A stretch of DNA of 64,000 bases. It comes from Xenosphaeropsis pyriputrescens. Taxonomy: Eukaryota; Ascomycota; Leotiomycetes; Phacidiales; Phacidiaceae. Positions 1 to 10,814 of the stretch are shown in pieces (the stretch's first letter is position 1; each line of letters starts with the position of its first letter). The stretch lies in the NCBI GenBank assembly GCA_022609375.1, contig JAGKQE010000096.1, forward strand, positions 1-64,000, in the 5' to 3' direction. A program made the position numbers and the translations under genes. Below the pieces are notes generated by a model, which was given only the letters and a program-made list of their open reading frames with translations, made no database searches and was not told the DNA's origin.

Positions 1-972
1 TATAGTTTTATATAATAGATTTATAGGAGCTATAGGATCTATAGTATAGATCTAATAGAGCTAATAGATCTAAGAAGAACCTAAACTATATATAAACTAT
101 AAATATTTCCTTATAGTTAACTTATATCTACTTAATTAGTTCTATATATTATTCCTTAAACCCTTTAAGTATTATAAACAAGCTTTACTATACAACTTAG
201 CTCTTAAATCTTACCTTGTATTATATATAAAGCTTCTACCTCCTCTCTAAGTATTACTAGGAGAACCTATACACTAAGGAAGCCTAAGCCTACCTTTATT
301 ATATTACCTTGAAGGCCTATTGCTATAGGATACTTAAGAAGTCTTATATATCTACATATCTACTATTGCCTACCGCTACCTTCGCCTAATTATTATCTCC
401 ACAAATAAAGTAACTACCAACAAATTCTATAGGACCCCTTCGTGCATCTATTCAATTGCATCCTTACGCTTGTCTCCACGGCAGAGCAATGGATGAAGGA
501 TAGCCTAACAAACATCCGGGATTGTCGAAGCCATTTCTTGGCACATACATATTCGAGTATGTGTGGGCATGTCTGGTTCATGGCACGATGGATAGGCACG
601 GAGTAGCAGCTCGTCCTACTCTTGGACAAATATAATTGTCTTCATACGCTTTCTTACCGCTCGTTAACATGGACTTAACATATGCTACCTACGTAGGAAC
701 AAGCCCTAGACTAGGAGCTAGCTTGACGCTGCTCTCTTAGCTCTCACTCCTGAGCTCTTCACTCATACTAGCTTAGAGCGTAGCTCCTGCTCACTCGTCG
801 ATACCTAGGAATAGAGAAGTCCATGGACTTAGTAAAGTCAAACACATGTATACGCGTGTATGTATATCTACATATACAGTGGGAGTAGCACTACCGTTCC
901 TCTTTGATTCACTACCAAGTTCCCATTATTTCAATTTCATTTCCCCAAGAAGAGCTCCAATCAACCGCAAAC
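1..972. repeat. AT/TA-rich non-coding tract, probable eroded repeat
   Basis: The first 420 bases or so are strongly AT-rich and dominated by TA steps, with no plausible coding frame. From about 650 to 830 the sequence is full of short TAGCT/AGCTC-like words. An excess of TpA is what repeat-induced point mutation (RIP) leaves behind in fungal transposons, so this is most likely the edge of an ancient transposon or an AT-isochore. I recognise no element family and no intact termini. The last 70 bases or so are the 5' region of the decarboxylase gene. Confidence 0.5.
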
Positions 973-1758
973 ATGGACCCCGAAGTTCAAACAGCCTTTG
1001 ATAAGGATATCAGAGATCTTCACCTCCTCTATGACTATGACGCTCACGACGCCGAAGGGAACCCAGAGAAGTGGAGATATGAAATGTAAGTTTTAGAAAC
1101 TATCATCTTATTTTTTACCTTTTTATGGACAGAGATTCTGGGTTGAGTTTTTGTTTGAGCAGAACAGGGGCTTCTGGATCACACGCTTGCGAGGCGTATC
1201 TTCTAGAGATGTATATTTCTGAAACCGAAATCCCGAGAACGCAGACTGAACTGGCTTTCTATCTAGGTGGTTCTTCTCCCATAACCGTATTGTCTACGCT
1301 ATTCATGGTGGCCCCATGAAGGGACGTCTTAACTACCAGACGGTCACCTACCAATGCATCCGTCCAGGAGAGCTCTGGCAATGCAATTGGCTCGAGGAAA
1401 CTGGTACTATTGTATCTTTGGTTTATGATATCCCTAAGCAGCGTATCACTACCATGCTTGGATTTTCCAAGGGTGAGTACTTGAACCTTCAGTCAATGTG
1501 TCTGCGATATCTCTAACCCTTTGAATCGATGTTTATTCAAACCGAATGTACTGACTGATACTTATAGGACACTGGGAGTGTGCAGAGCAAGCTCATGGTG
1601 ACAAGAGAAATCCAGAAGATTTCCAGAGATGGAGAGGCTTGGCTAAGATGGGTATTCAGACTGATAGACACATGCTCTCTGAGCAGGCAAATATCTTAGA
1701 GACCTTCCACGGTGCTGGAAACTTGTTGCCAATCGAGGAGAGCTGGCTCACTGTTTGA
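973..1758 (+). CDS. Phenolic acid decarboxylase (ferulate/p-coumarate decarboxylase)
   Basis: Three exons, 973-1085, 1267-1472 and 1568-1758, give 169 aa, the usual size of this family. The joins restore continuous motifs: RYEM then WFFSHNRIVYAIHGG, and FSKG then HWE. Segments typical of the small beta-barrel decarboxylase family (PadC/PAD type) are visible: LLYDYDA, the YAIHGGP loop, YQCIRPGE, WLEETGTIVSLVYD and AHGDKRN. The enzyme removes the carboxyl group of hydroxycinnamic acids without a cofactor to give vinylphenols, detoxifying plant phenolics in the cytosol. The in-frame codon at 904 is TTG, so I start at the ATG at 973. The gene sits directly beside a repeat-like tract. Confidence 0.88.
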
Positions 1759-2143
1759 TATGAATAGTGCCAGAAGCGGTACTTTACAGAGAATCCAATC
1801 CAGCTGCAAACACTGTACGGACTAGTGAAACAATACAGCTCTCTTTGCGAATCGTTTCGACTTTTGGACATCGGGAGAAAAACCAATGCAAAGATGAGAC
1901 TTGCATGAAGCGGTGCTATAATCAAGACACATTTACAATATACGAGAACAATCTCAACCTTTCGCGGTCAGTGATGGTGCTGGTAGAGTCGTCATTATTA
2001 TTGAATGAGGCCAAGAGTAAGTCCCCCCACACTCGATGTATTTTTTTATTAAAAGATCACGAACGCAATTTCGCTCCGCTTTACCAAAACTACCGCCTTT
2101 CTTCAAGAAAGTATCATGATTCTCAGTATCCAAGCAAAGCACC

Positions 2144-3493
2144 ATGTCTATCAGCATCACGGATACGGAAGCTAGTCATTCGCCAACCTTACATCGCATT
2201 TTATACGACCTCACTTATACAGCTCTCCCAATTGCTTTTTCGCTTTTGTTCGTTATCAGTGGGACCACCATGATCATCTACACGCTGTGTTTCCGGAGAA
2301 CTATACCGACAGGGTTTATAATTGGCACTTCAGCCAGTTTTGGACTCTTGATTTTAGGGATCTGTATAGGTCGAAGTTTGCTTTATATTGCTAAGAACTT
2401 TCCCGTGCAAGAATTTGAGTCAAGAAACTCAAGTGTGAATGACGCAAATGATCAAAGGGTCACGGACACCAGACACCAATCCACCGAAGCAGACGAAGCC
2501 AATACAAGGGATAAGAAGAGGATTTTCCATGCCATCAAGGACTATCTGAGGCGCTATGGAAAGAACTACCACAACCGACTTACACCGCCGCCTCGGCATA
2601 ATTATGTGCCAAAAGCACGGCACTCTGGCTCTACAACAACTCGATACAACTCCGAACATCCTCATATGTCACAGGAGCAGTTGCAATCTAAATATGCTAA
2701 TATTGTCGAGGCAGCCATGAAGCAGGACAGACAAAGCGCGATATCCCGGCAGATTAGAGCTGTCAGTCCTAATCTAAGTGCCACAAGGCTCGTCAGGTCA
2801 ACACCGAAGCTACTTGAAATTGAAATCCACACAAGCATGACTGACTTGCATGATGAGGTATCAGAAAGGCAGAGGAATATCCAGAGAATCCGGAGAGACC
2901 ACCAAGAACCGCATGATTTGCATGGCATAGGCTTGGAGAAATCCCTCAGATCGGGAACATTCCAAGTAGAGGAGACGTCGTCATCTTTGCTAAAGGATGA
3001 GAATTTACCAAGGATAGTCCATTCGAGAAAATTTCAACCCCAGCTTAGAAAGGAGAGGCACGATATGGCAACAAACCAAGAGAAGTTGAACGCCTGTATG
3101 ACCAATCTACGACAGCATATAAACAGCAGCAACTTTGGTGTGCCTGAAGACACATATGCACCCAAGAGGGTTGAGTCAGTGGGCAACTCTCAATTCCAGG
3201 ACTCCGAAGCCTACTTGCTAGGCGAAGCAATCTCTGAACGACTTTCGATTATGGTACCCGAGCCATTTTGTCCTGGCGAAAAAGAGCCAGTAATGTGGAA
3301 GCTACATCTAAAGCACAAAGCACCGCCAGAAATGTCTCAGGAAGACAAAGACTATTTGAGTATAGCAATACAGCCTGTGGCACAGAAAGTTGCTCAACTG
3401 CTGGTTTCAGAACACTGGGATAAAGGAGATTTGATCGGTGGACTAAGTAGTGGTCTGGAGCTGGAAATCGAAAGGAGAGAAAGATGGATATAA
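2144..3493 (+). CDS. Unrecognised protein with two N-terminal membrane helices
   Basis: Single-exon frame of 449 aa with a good start context (CACC before ATG). Two hydrophobic segments lie at about residues 26-48 and 57-79, followed by a long, hydrophilic, charged region rich in R, K, S and Q, with no recognisable catalytic motif. The likely topology is a small membrane anchor with a large soluble tail. I do not recognise the family. It lies 385 bp downstream of the decarboxylase on the same strand and converges with the Ugo1 gene. A short extra 5' exon cannot be excluded. Confidence 0.6.
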   Translation: MSISITDTEASHSPTLHRILYDLTYTALPIAFSLLFVISGTTMIIYTLCFRRTIPTGFIIGTSASFGLLILGICIGRSLLYIAKNFPVQEFESRNSSVNDANDQRVTDTRHQSTEADEANTRDKKRIFHAIKDYLRRYGKNYHNRLTPPPRHNYVPKARHSGSTTTRYNSEHPHMSQEQLQSKYANIVEAAMKQDRQSAISRQIRAVSPNLSATRLVRSTPKLLEIEIHTSMTDLHDEVSERQRNIQRIRRDHQEPHDLHGIGLEKSLRSGTFQVEETSSSLLKDENLPRIVHSRKFQPQLRKERHDMATNQEKLNACMTNLRQHINSSNFGVPEDTYAPKRVESVGNSQFQDSEAYLLGEAISERLSIMVPEPFCPGEKEPVMWKLHLKHKAPPEMSQEDKDYLSIAIQPVAQKVAQLLVSEHWDKGDLIGGLSSGLELEIERRERWI

Positions 3494-3813
3494 CATGAGA
3501 TTTTCAGTGCACAAGAATAAAGTTCTGAGTTGTGTCAAAAGTGGTTTCTGGAGAGCTGAACCTGAAAAATTTGATTGAAAGGTAGAAATTTGAGAAATTT
3601 TCAGGAATGTAAAGTAGGTGTCTTTATATTTTGAGTCATTAATACATGAAAGCGTGAGAAGAGTTATACGTCCCCAAAGCTGTGGCCCGGCCATGACCAT
3701 GGAGTCGCTATAAGAGAAACGATCGCTGGAGAATGCCAGCAGTTGCGCCAAACATATGGTGTACTCAAAGATATCTCTAAAATCTGCAAATGAGTATAGC
3801 GCGAGAACTCAAT
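3494..3813. other. Short intergenic gap between convergent genes
   Basis: About 320 bp of 3' flanks for the membrane-protein gene and the Ugo1 gene. I see no further gene or repeat. Confidence 0.6.
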
Positions 3814-5442
3814 TTAGAACTCCCCTCCTGATCCACCAAGGCCGCCCATAGCAGCTGCACCCCACATGCCCACAAGACCCCACATACCAACTCTCCAACC
3901 CCTCCATAAGCCTTCGACACCCTGGCCTTTCGTTGGTGCCTTGGTATTTCCAGACTTGGCCGCAATGGTCTTTGTTTCTCCTTCTTCTCTGACAATACAC
4001 CACATAGTTCCTATAACTCCTCTGTACTGGCCTACAGGTACGATGGTATCCATAGTTTCTTGTGGAGTATAGTGTGGTGAGCAAAGAACTGCCATTTGAC
4101 CACGGCGGAGTACAGTTTCCATGGGAAGCTTAATGAACAGTTCGAGAGCAGAGGAGAGGAAAGTACTGACGCTATATGTCGTAGGCGTAAGGATGGGATC
4201 AATTGCGAAGCGGGAGCGAAGAATGATAGGTGTTGCATGAGTAAATAGTGGAGTGAGTGTATTTTGTACAATGGTAGGTATTAAAACTGGTGCCGGGCAA
4301 ATGTAAGATGGGAGTGCTCGAAGATTGGCTGTCAGTGATCTCTTTTGGGAGGTGGTTGGGGTTATAATTAATCTATAGGTCTCTTAGCACACTCCTCGGT
4401 TCATGAATTTGTTTTTTGTATGAGTAGCAGTGTTTCAAAGACGACTGGATGCAGGAGCAAACGTTACCGTGTATTTAGCCCTCGCTGCCAGAAAAATGGA
4501 CTTCGCAATCTTGGTGATAACACAAAAACAAGAGAACTTACTTTGTGCGCACAATATCAAGAGGCGCAAGGAGGACACCAGCGGCGGCAGCAGCAGCAAC
4601 GGCAACGCCTATAGATGCCCATGGATATTGCGATTCTCCTACATCCACTGCAGCTCCAAGTCCGGCAATAACCCCAGGATCTGGCACATTTAACAATGCC
4701 GAAAGTAGACCCTTCAACCAACTCTCGACTGTCTTGAAAGTAACACTGTAGACAAACGTAGTGTTCGAAGCCTTCCAAACGCCCCAAGCTCCTTCTTTCT
4801 GCCATAATTGTCCAAGGACCTCCATTATCGAATCCTGTCTTCTGAGGACCAATTGGTGTGGTAAGCTGTCAGAACCGGATGGCGAAGAAAGCACATATCC
4901 AGCCCGATCAGTAACATGCCTCTTGGACTTTGAAGTACTGTAAGAATTCGAGGATGGCGCAGATGTTGTAAAATAAGCCGGCTCGTCTGGGTCTGAATCA
5001 GAGTTGTACTACCACCTCGTTAGTCAAGATTTAGCAACAGTCTTGTAGACAAACAAACATCGTTGTAATCATCTCTATACGCTTCGCGCCTCTCCACTAC
5101 ATTTTCAACAATGGCTCCTTCACTCTTGGCTTGGCTTCGAACTTGTAGGACAGTCTTCGCGACCTCGAAAGGCTGTGCTAATAGCACGCTTGTATACTTG
5201 TAAAGGGCCTGATCCAACAAGTCTTTCAACTGCTGCACAGAGGATGGCGAGTTGTCTGAGAGATAATCGGAATAATCAATGTCGGAGAAGATGTCGCGAG
5301 CAGATGAGGCATAGCTCGCAGCGCTGCCATTTGGTTTGCTGATATTATGGGTACTCTGACTTGCTGCTTCGGGAGGTATACCAATAGAAGGAGGAATGTA
5401 ATAAGGCCTCAGTGGGTTTGGGCCTTCTCGTGAACTCGACAT
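3814..5442 (-). CDS. UGO1: Mitochondrial outer-membrane fusion protein Ugo1 (carrier-fold)
   Basis: Minus-strand exons 5442-5059, 5008-4542 and 4372-3814 give 469 aa, close to yeast Ugo1. Two carrier-type signatures survive: PFEVAKTVLQV in exon 1 and PLDIVRTK at the end of exon 2, which continues as LIITPTT across the third junction (AA|A codon split). A third, degenerate one (LPMETVLRRGQ) follows. Ugo1 is a modified SLC25-type carrier of the outer mitochondrial membrane that links Fzo1 and Mgm1 during fusion. The N-terminus is Ser/Asp-rich and cytosolic-looking. Exon 1 ends with a GTTTGT donor, and intron 1 contains a CTAAC branch site. The gene diverges from the ferredoxin gene across 766 bp. 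Confidence 0.88.
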
Positions 5443-5835
5443 GATGATGAGTGCTGAGTTTCAGTGTTATATGTTGCGAGGCGCAAATGATGATACCTGT
5501 ATTTCGGTCGTCCAAGTCTCGGAGACTCAGATAGAGTTTCGCGACGCAGGTTCTTGGTCTCGCGTGCGTTTTGGAGCTCTTTTTCTTTTCTCTTTCTCTC
5601 CGTCGTTCTTTTTCTTCTTCCCTTTCTGACAATGCCGATAGCGATAGCTATTATCTCAGAGGGCCAATGAGTGCGGGAAGGAGAAGAGATTGCAAGCGAT
5701 GGGTATACTGCATATGTCCGAATCGAAGGCTTAATATGTTATTCCTTGAGAAACATGCGTCAATGCAAGAATCAAGCACAATAATACAGGATAGAGTACA
5801 AGCACGGTAAGGTAAAGTAGGTGGTAATAGGCAAG

Positions 5836-5892
5836 GTTGGTTCGAGTTCAGGTTCAGGTTCAAGTTCAGGTGAGGTGAGGTGAGGTGAGAGG
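5836..5892. repeat. Tandem GGTTCA then GGTGA short repeats
   Basis: Visible imperfect hexamer copies (GGTTCA) run into about four GGTGA pentamers, in the promoter between Ugo1 and Yah1. Confidence 0.8.
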
Positions 5893-6062
5893 GTCTCAGA
5901 CCCACGAGGCCCGCTACGGAAGAAGCCCTCCCAATCGTGATAAGGCCAATCCGCTGACAATTGGATGTCATTGTAACGAATAATGAACGAGTAACTTATT
6001 TTTTTGATAACTCCGACCCGGAGAGAGAGAGACAGAGAGAGCCTGAGCCTGAGCCTTGTCAT

Positions 6063-6102
6063 ACACCAACGCCTACACCAACGCCGACACCAACACCAAC
6101 AT
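6063..6102. repeat. CACCAA(CGC) minisatellite
   Basis: Several imperfect copies of CACCAACGC/CACCAA lie about 110 bp upstream of the Yah1 start codon. Confidence 0.7.
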
Positions 6103-6208
6103 CTAGCTGCTTTTCACATTTACATTATATCTACACTTTGCGCCTTCTTCTTCCCATCGTCTCCCACCCTCAACTTTTCTTTTGTCACTATCTTACTATT
6201 GCTTTTGT

Positions 6209-6965
6209 ATGATGGTTGGTGGTAATGCCGCAGCGAATTTGGCGTCCACGATGCTGAGCACGAGTAGATTGGGAGTCAAGATGTCGGCGAAGTCTATGCA
6301 GGCATACTCGACAAGCTCAGCAACACGATCATCTCTCAAGAGTCTCAAGAGACGCCTTCCTTCGATTATGCCATCAGTCGGTACGAAAGGAGGATATGGT
6401 TTCGTGCAGAGAGGAGGATATGGTAGAGCTGTGCGCTCATTTTCTGCATCTACAGCATCAAGACATGGACATCTGGACCCCCCAAAGCCCGGAGAAGAGT
6501 GCGCTTGCCCACAAATAGAAGCTTCGTTACAAGCAACTAATTCTGAGACAGGTTGCGTATAACTTTTGTTGATAAAGAAGGCGACGAACATACCTTTGAA
6601 GTTGCGAAGGGAGATAATCTTTTGGACATTGCAATTGCCAACGATGTTGAAATGGAAGGTATGTTTTTGATGCTTTCTTATTGATCAATCACTGATATGA
6701 ATCTCTAGGCGCATGCGGAGGCTCTTGTGCCTGCTCTACATGCCATATAGTCGTAGAAGACGAAGATTATTATAACAAGATGACGGAACCAGATGACGAC
6801 GAGAACGACATGCTAGACTTGGCCTTTGGACTCAAGGAGACGAGTAGATTGGGATGCCAAATCACAATGACACCGGAACTGGATGGTTTGAGGGTCGCAT
6901 TACCCAAAATGTCACGAAATGTGCAGGGTAGTGACTTCAGTAAGAAGAATGAAAGATCAGATTAG
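6209..6965 (+). CDS. YAH1: Mitochondrial [2Fe-2S] ferredoxin (adrenodoxin type)
   Basis: Exons 6209-6498, 6552-6658 and 6709-6965 give 217 aa. The N-terminus is rich in Ser, Arg and Ala without acidic residues, as expected for a mitochondrial presequence. The adrenodoxin core starts near PPKPGEELRITFVDKEG. The cluster ligands are C135, C141 and C144 (CGGSCACSTC) plus C182 (LGCQ). Yah1 passes electrons from Arh1 to Fe-S cluster assembly, heme A and ubiquinone synthesis in the matrix. Intron 1 has an uncommon GTGCGC donor, but removing it is needed to join PGE to ELRITF. ATG at 6212 or 6251 could also be used. Confidence 0.93.
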
Positions 6966-7270
6966 GTGCCGTGGGTGAGCACTAAGACATTGAGACCATC
7001 ACAGAGAACGAGGACCATCATGTCCAAGAGCACACTGAGAGGTGGGTGCTGTTGTATGATAGGAAAAGCCTACATGGTGTAATAAGGAGTCTCTAAGCTA
7101 CATACCCAGATAGCAATACCAAAATTTTCATCTCCACTCGAAGGGAGATACACATGATCAGGCTCGACGTCCAAATCTCAGATCGTCCTGTTTACAACCC
7201 CGGGACGGCCTCAGCTCATGACTCCTAAACGCCTCGCTATGTGCAAATTAACAAGCCAAGCCAAGTGTTA
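6966..7270. other. Intergenic gap between convergent Yah1 and SRP54
   Basis: About 305 bp of 3' flanking sequence. No gene, RNA or repeat seen. Confidence 0.6.
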
Positions 7271-8848
7271 TCATCGTCGGCCTCGGCCAGCACCAGCACC
7301 ACCCATACCACCCATTCCTCCCATACCACCCATCATACCACTCATCTGTTGCATCATAGCATTCATATCCATACCTGCTGGCATGCCGCCACCACCAAGC
7401 ATCTTCATCAGGGAGCCCATATCCGGCATTCCGCCAGGAGCACCCGCACTACCAGCACCCATTGAAGCCATTTTCCTTTGCAATGCCGCCATTTTTTGTT
7501 GTTGGTTACCACCTCCCATCGCACTCTGAGCCTTTTGCATGTTCTTCATGTTGCCACCCATCTTCTTGGCCATTCCAGCCATCATCTTGTGCTGTGTGAG
7601 GAGATCCTCAACTTCTCGAACACTCGTACCACTTCCGTAGGCGATCCTTGTCATTCTTGTAGGCTGATCAAGGAACATCTTGCCATCGCTGTCAAGCTCC
7701 TTCATGGTCATTGAATCGCAAATATAAATCATGCGTTTGAGTTTCATGGATCCTTCTTCATCGTCCATGCCCTTCATCATGTCTCCCATACCTGGAATCA
7801 TTCCAGCCATCTTTGAAAGGGGACCCATCTTCATGATGTTCGAAAGCTGATCGCGGAGATCCCGAATGGTGAAGACTCCCTCAGCAATGTGCTTCATAGT
7901 ATCTTTCTGGTCGAGCTTCAATGATTGAACATGTTCCACTAATCCTTGCATGTCACCCATACCGAGGAGTTTTGAAACGAATTGGTTTGGTGCAAATCGT
8001 TCAAAGTCCATCATGTGTTCTCCTGTACCGATAAAGACAATCGGTGTGTGGGTTGCTGCGACAGCAGAAATCGCACCACCACCACTTGCGTGACCATCTG
8101 TTTTTGTGATGATAATAGCGCCAAAGTCAGCAGCCTCCTTGAAAGCCTTGCTTTGAAGCTCAGCTTGCTGACCAATGCTGGCATCCAAAACCATGATGGT
8201 CTGATCTGGCTTTACAGCGGCCTGGATATCTTGCATTTCTCGGAACAGGGCGTCCTCTTGTCGATGTCGTCCACTGGTATCCACAATAATGAGATCGAAT
8301 CGTTCCTTCTTGAACTTGTCCACACCTTCCTTCGCCACGACCGCCGGATCAGTTTGAGTGAGAGAACCATAATAAGGTATCTTCGCTTTTGTGGCATTTT
8401 GCTTCAACTGGTCGAAGGCTCCAGCTCGGAAAGTATCAGCACATACAAGACATGCTTTGAATCCTCTCGCTTGGTAATATCTGGCAAGCTTTGTGCACGT
8501 GGTCGTCTTTCCTGCACCTTGAAGACCAACGAACATGATGACATTAGGTTTGCCCTTCTTCGGTTTAAATGGTTCGGAGTGAGGATCGACAAGCTTCACA
8601 AGCTCATCAAAGACAGCTTTCTGGATAAGTCGCTTTTTGTTGACACCTGGCGCGGCATCCTTGAAGTTCACGGCGGCCTTGATCGACTTTCGTAAATTGC
8701 CAACGAGCTTCACATTCACGTCGGCTTCGAGGAGCGCGGCGCATATCTCTTTGATCATGCCATCAAACGCCTTTTCGTCGAGATTGCTAGATCGCGTAAG
8801 GTCAGAAACAGCCGCATTGATGCGTCTTCCAAGATCTTGAAGAACCAT
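7271..8848 (-). CDS. SRP54: Signal recognition particle 54 kDa GTPase subunit
   Basis: Uninterrupted 525-aa frame. The N domain occupies about residues 1-85. The G domain shows the P-loop GLQGAGKTTT, DTFRAGAFDQL, DTSGRH and TKTDG. The Met-rich M domain follows from about 325 and binds signal peptides and 7S RNA. The C-terminus is a Met/Gly-rich tail with repeated MGG units. SRP54 recognises signal sequences on the ribosome and docks with the SRP receptor at the ER. The ATG at 8848 begins the conserved MVLQDLGRRI. It diverges from the Rrp15 gene with only 254 bp between start codons. No intron is needed. Confidence 0.97.
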   Translation of the reverse strand: MVLQDLGRRINAAVSDLTRSSNLDEKAFDGMIKEICAALLEADVNVKLVGNLRKSIKAAVNFKDAAPGVNKKRLIQKAVFDELVKLVDPHSEPFKPKKGKPNVIMFVGLQGAGKTTTCTKLARYYQARGFKACLVCADTFRAGAFDQLKQNATKAKIPYYGSLTQTDPAVVAKEGVDKFKKERFDLIIVDTSGRHRQEDALFREMQDIQAAVKPDQTIMVLDASIGQQAELQSKAFKEAADFGAIIITKTDGHASGGGAISAVAATHTPIVFIGTGEHMMDFERFAPNQFVSKLLGMGDMQGLVEHVQSLKLDQKDTMKHIAEGVFTIRDLRDQLSNIMKMGPLSKMAGMIPGMGDMMKGMDDEEGSMKLKRMIYICDSMTMKELDSDGKMFLDQPTRMTRIAYGSGTSVREVEDLLTQHKMMAGMAKKMGGNMKNMQKAQSAMGGGNQQQKMAALQRKMASMGAGSAGAPGGMPDMGSLMKMLGGGGMPAGMDMNAMMQQMSGMMGGMGGMGGMGGAGAGRGRR

Positions 8849-9102
8849 GATGTCGGTGTGATTTTTGTTGTAGATGCTTGGGTTGGAAGATGTCTATCGT
8901 ATGCCAGGTGTGACCAATATTCTACAATCGCGGGGCAAAGTGGCTCCATATTCCGCTCCGCCAAGGCAGGTGCCAACACTTCCGCTCCACCAAAAATTAT
9001 TTTTTGATAAGAGTATCGATCGGACTCTTCTTTTCTTAAGAAAATAATTGATCAATATATAACGAATTTCTCAACCACACAACCCAAAACTCTCTCAAAA
9101 AC

Positions 9103-9969
9103 ATGGTAGGAGGATACTCTAAGAAGCGCAAGGTTGAAGATGGTATGAAGGGCAAGGTGTCAAAGCGAGTCAAGAAATTCAAGAAACAAACGGATTACCA
9201 CAGCGATTCGAGCGAAGACGAAGCCGACAAACAAGATTTCCAGGGTGTTAATCTGGCCAGTTCAGACGCCGAGGAGGTTGACGAAGAGGATGCAGAGGTG
9301 GAAGATTTTGGAGATGCGACTTTAGACGATGAGCCTGCCCTCGATGGTATAGCATCAGACAGTGACGTTACGAATGGCTCCAGTTCGGGCGAAGATTCCG
9401 AAGCAGAGTCCGACACAAACTCAAACCCGAATCTCATAAAGAAACGCAAGCGCAATGATCCAGAGGCTTTTGCCAACTCCATGTCGAAGATTCTTTCTTC
9501 GAAATTATCGACAAGCAAGCGCAGCGACCCAGTTTTGTCGAGAAGTTCCACAGCATTGCAAGCAAGCAAGGAAATCACCGAACTGGCACTTGAGAAGAAG
9601 GCGAAGGCCAAGTTGAGGGAGGAGAAGAGGACTGCGATGGACAGGGGACGTGTCAAGGATGTATTGGGAGCCAGCACTGCTTTTGATGCTGCACATGCGG
9701 ATGGAATTGTGGGGCAAAGCACAGCAGAAATGATGGAAATCGAGAAGAGGTTGAGGAAAACAGCACAGAGAGGTGTTGTCAAGCTTTTCAATGCAGTCAG
9801 AGCCGCCCAAGTGAAGGGAGAAGAAGCCGCTAGAGAGGCAAGGAATAAGGGGACTGTGGGCTACGGGAGGAGAGAAGAAAAGGTTAATGAAATGAGCAAG
9901 AAGGGCTTTTTGGAGTTGATTGCTGGTGGTGGAGGTGGGCTGAAAGCTGGTGGTGTGGAAGAGGCTTGA
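9103..9969 (+). CDS. RRP15: Ribosomal RNA-processing protein Rrp15
   Basis: Single-exon frame of 288 aa. It has a lysine-rich N-terminus (SKKRKVE, KRVKKFKKQ), an acidic Asp/Glu/Ser block at about residues 28-107, then the conserved core DPEAFANSMSKILSSKL followed by a long basic helix and RGVVKLFNAVRAAQVK. This matches the nucleolar Rrp15 family, needed for pre-60S maturation and 27S rRNA processing. The Gly-rich stretch near the C-terminus is low complexity. It shares a short divergent promoter with SRP54, pairing two translation- and secretion-related genes. Confidence 0.9.
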   Translation: MVGGYSKKRKVEDGMKGKVSKRVKKFKKQTDYHSDSSEDEADKQDFQGVNLASSDAEEVDEEDAEVEDFGDATLDDEPALDGIASDSDVTNGSSSGEDSEAESDTNSNPNLIKKRKRNDPEAFANSMSKILSSKLSTSKRSDPVLSRSSTALQASKEITELALEKKAKAKLREEKRTAMDRGRVKDVLGASTAFDAAHADGIVGQSTAEMMEIEKRLRKTAQRGVVKLFNAVRAAQVKGEEAAREARNKGTVGYGRREEKVNEMSKKGFLELIAGGGGGLKAGGVEEA

Positions 9970-10814
9970 AAAAGTTCATGTCTGGGTGGGATCAACCTAT
10001 AACATCGAGCATGGCGCAGGGCGTACTGGAATAATTCTTGTTTTAAAGGTTCTACTTGTAAATTTCAAATCATTTTTCTATATATGATTTTAAAGATGCG
10101 GTACAAGCAGTTCCTCAAAAGTAACATGTGAAAGAGCTTAGATCAGATGCATAACGCTATGACGACCTTTGAAGACTAGCTACATATTAAGCACTTTCCC
10201 TCTAGCTATCGATACTCTTGTGTGCCTAGTAGCTCTTGAGTGCAAGAAGATTTTGTCTTGCAGCATGTAGAAGTTGTAAGAAAACTCTTGGGTCTGTTCT
10301 CTGGGCGACCGCCTAGGGCAAATGGCCAACGTTTCCTCGAGATGTTTTGATCGCATTGTTCGAATACCACGACGCATACTATCCGGCTATATGGATCTAG
10401 TGAGGACAAATTCCCAGAATAGACAGCCGTAACTGTGAGCGACAAGACTTGCCCTAGAGCTCATATCTTGAACAATACTGGCTCCTAATGAACTGCAAGA
10501 AAATTTCCACCGAAGCAGTAGCGTAAGCAGTTTCTTGACTTCCGAGTCATGCTCAGCTCCTAGTCATTGCAGAAGATTGCTCATAAGCATTGGCTACATA
10601 ACAGACAACGGTGAAGATTATGTCACTGTATCAGACTGATGCATCGAGTGCCTACAAAGTAGATTTTTGGAATCAAGCACAGAGCTTGCAAAGTGTGATA
10701 ATACAAGCTGTATTCTATATACAAGAAATGTAATGGACTTCAAATCTAGATCTTCTTCCGCCTATGAATTCTTTCATGTCTGAGACGTCCTCAGTTCTGC
10801 GTTGCTACAAGTGT
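9970..10814. other. Intergenic region, 3' ends of Rrp15 and LPMO-like gene
   Basis: 845 bp between convergent genes. Short frames here (for example 10180-10445 on the minus strand) have no family-like composition. I see no RNA gene or repeat. Confidence 0.5.

Larger units (their letters stand above)
5443..6208. promoter_or_regulatory. Divergent intergenic region Ugo1/Yah1
   Basis: 766 bp shared by two divergent mitochondrial genes. It holds a run of GGTTCA and GGTGA repeats (5836-5892), a GAGA tract near 6020 and a CACCAACGC-type array (6063-6102). No coding frame is credible here. Confidence 0.5.

Noticed and set aside
904..972. N-terminal extension of the decarboxylase frame
   Set aside because: It would start at TTG. 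The ATG at 973 gives the normal family length.
7218..8695. Long plus-strand frames opposite SRP54
   Set aside because: Antisense shadows of a conserved gene, with Pro/Ile or Cys-rich composition that mirrors the coding strand.
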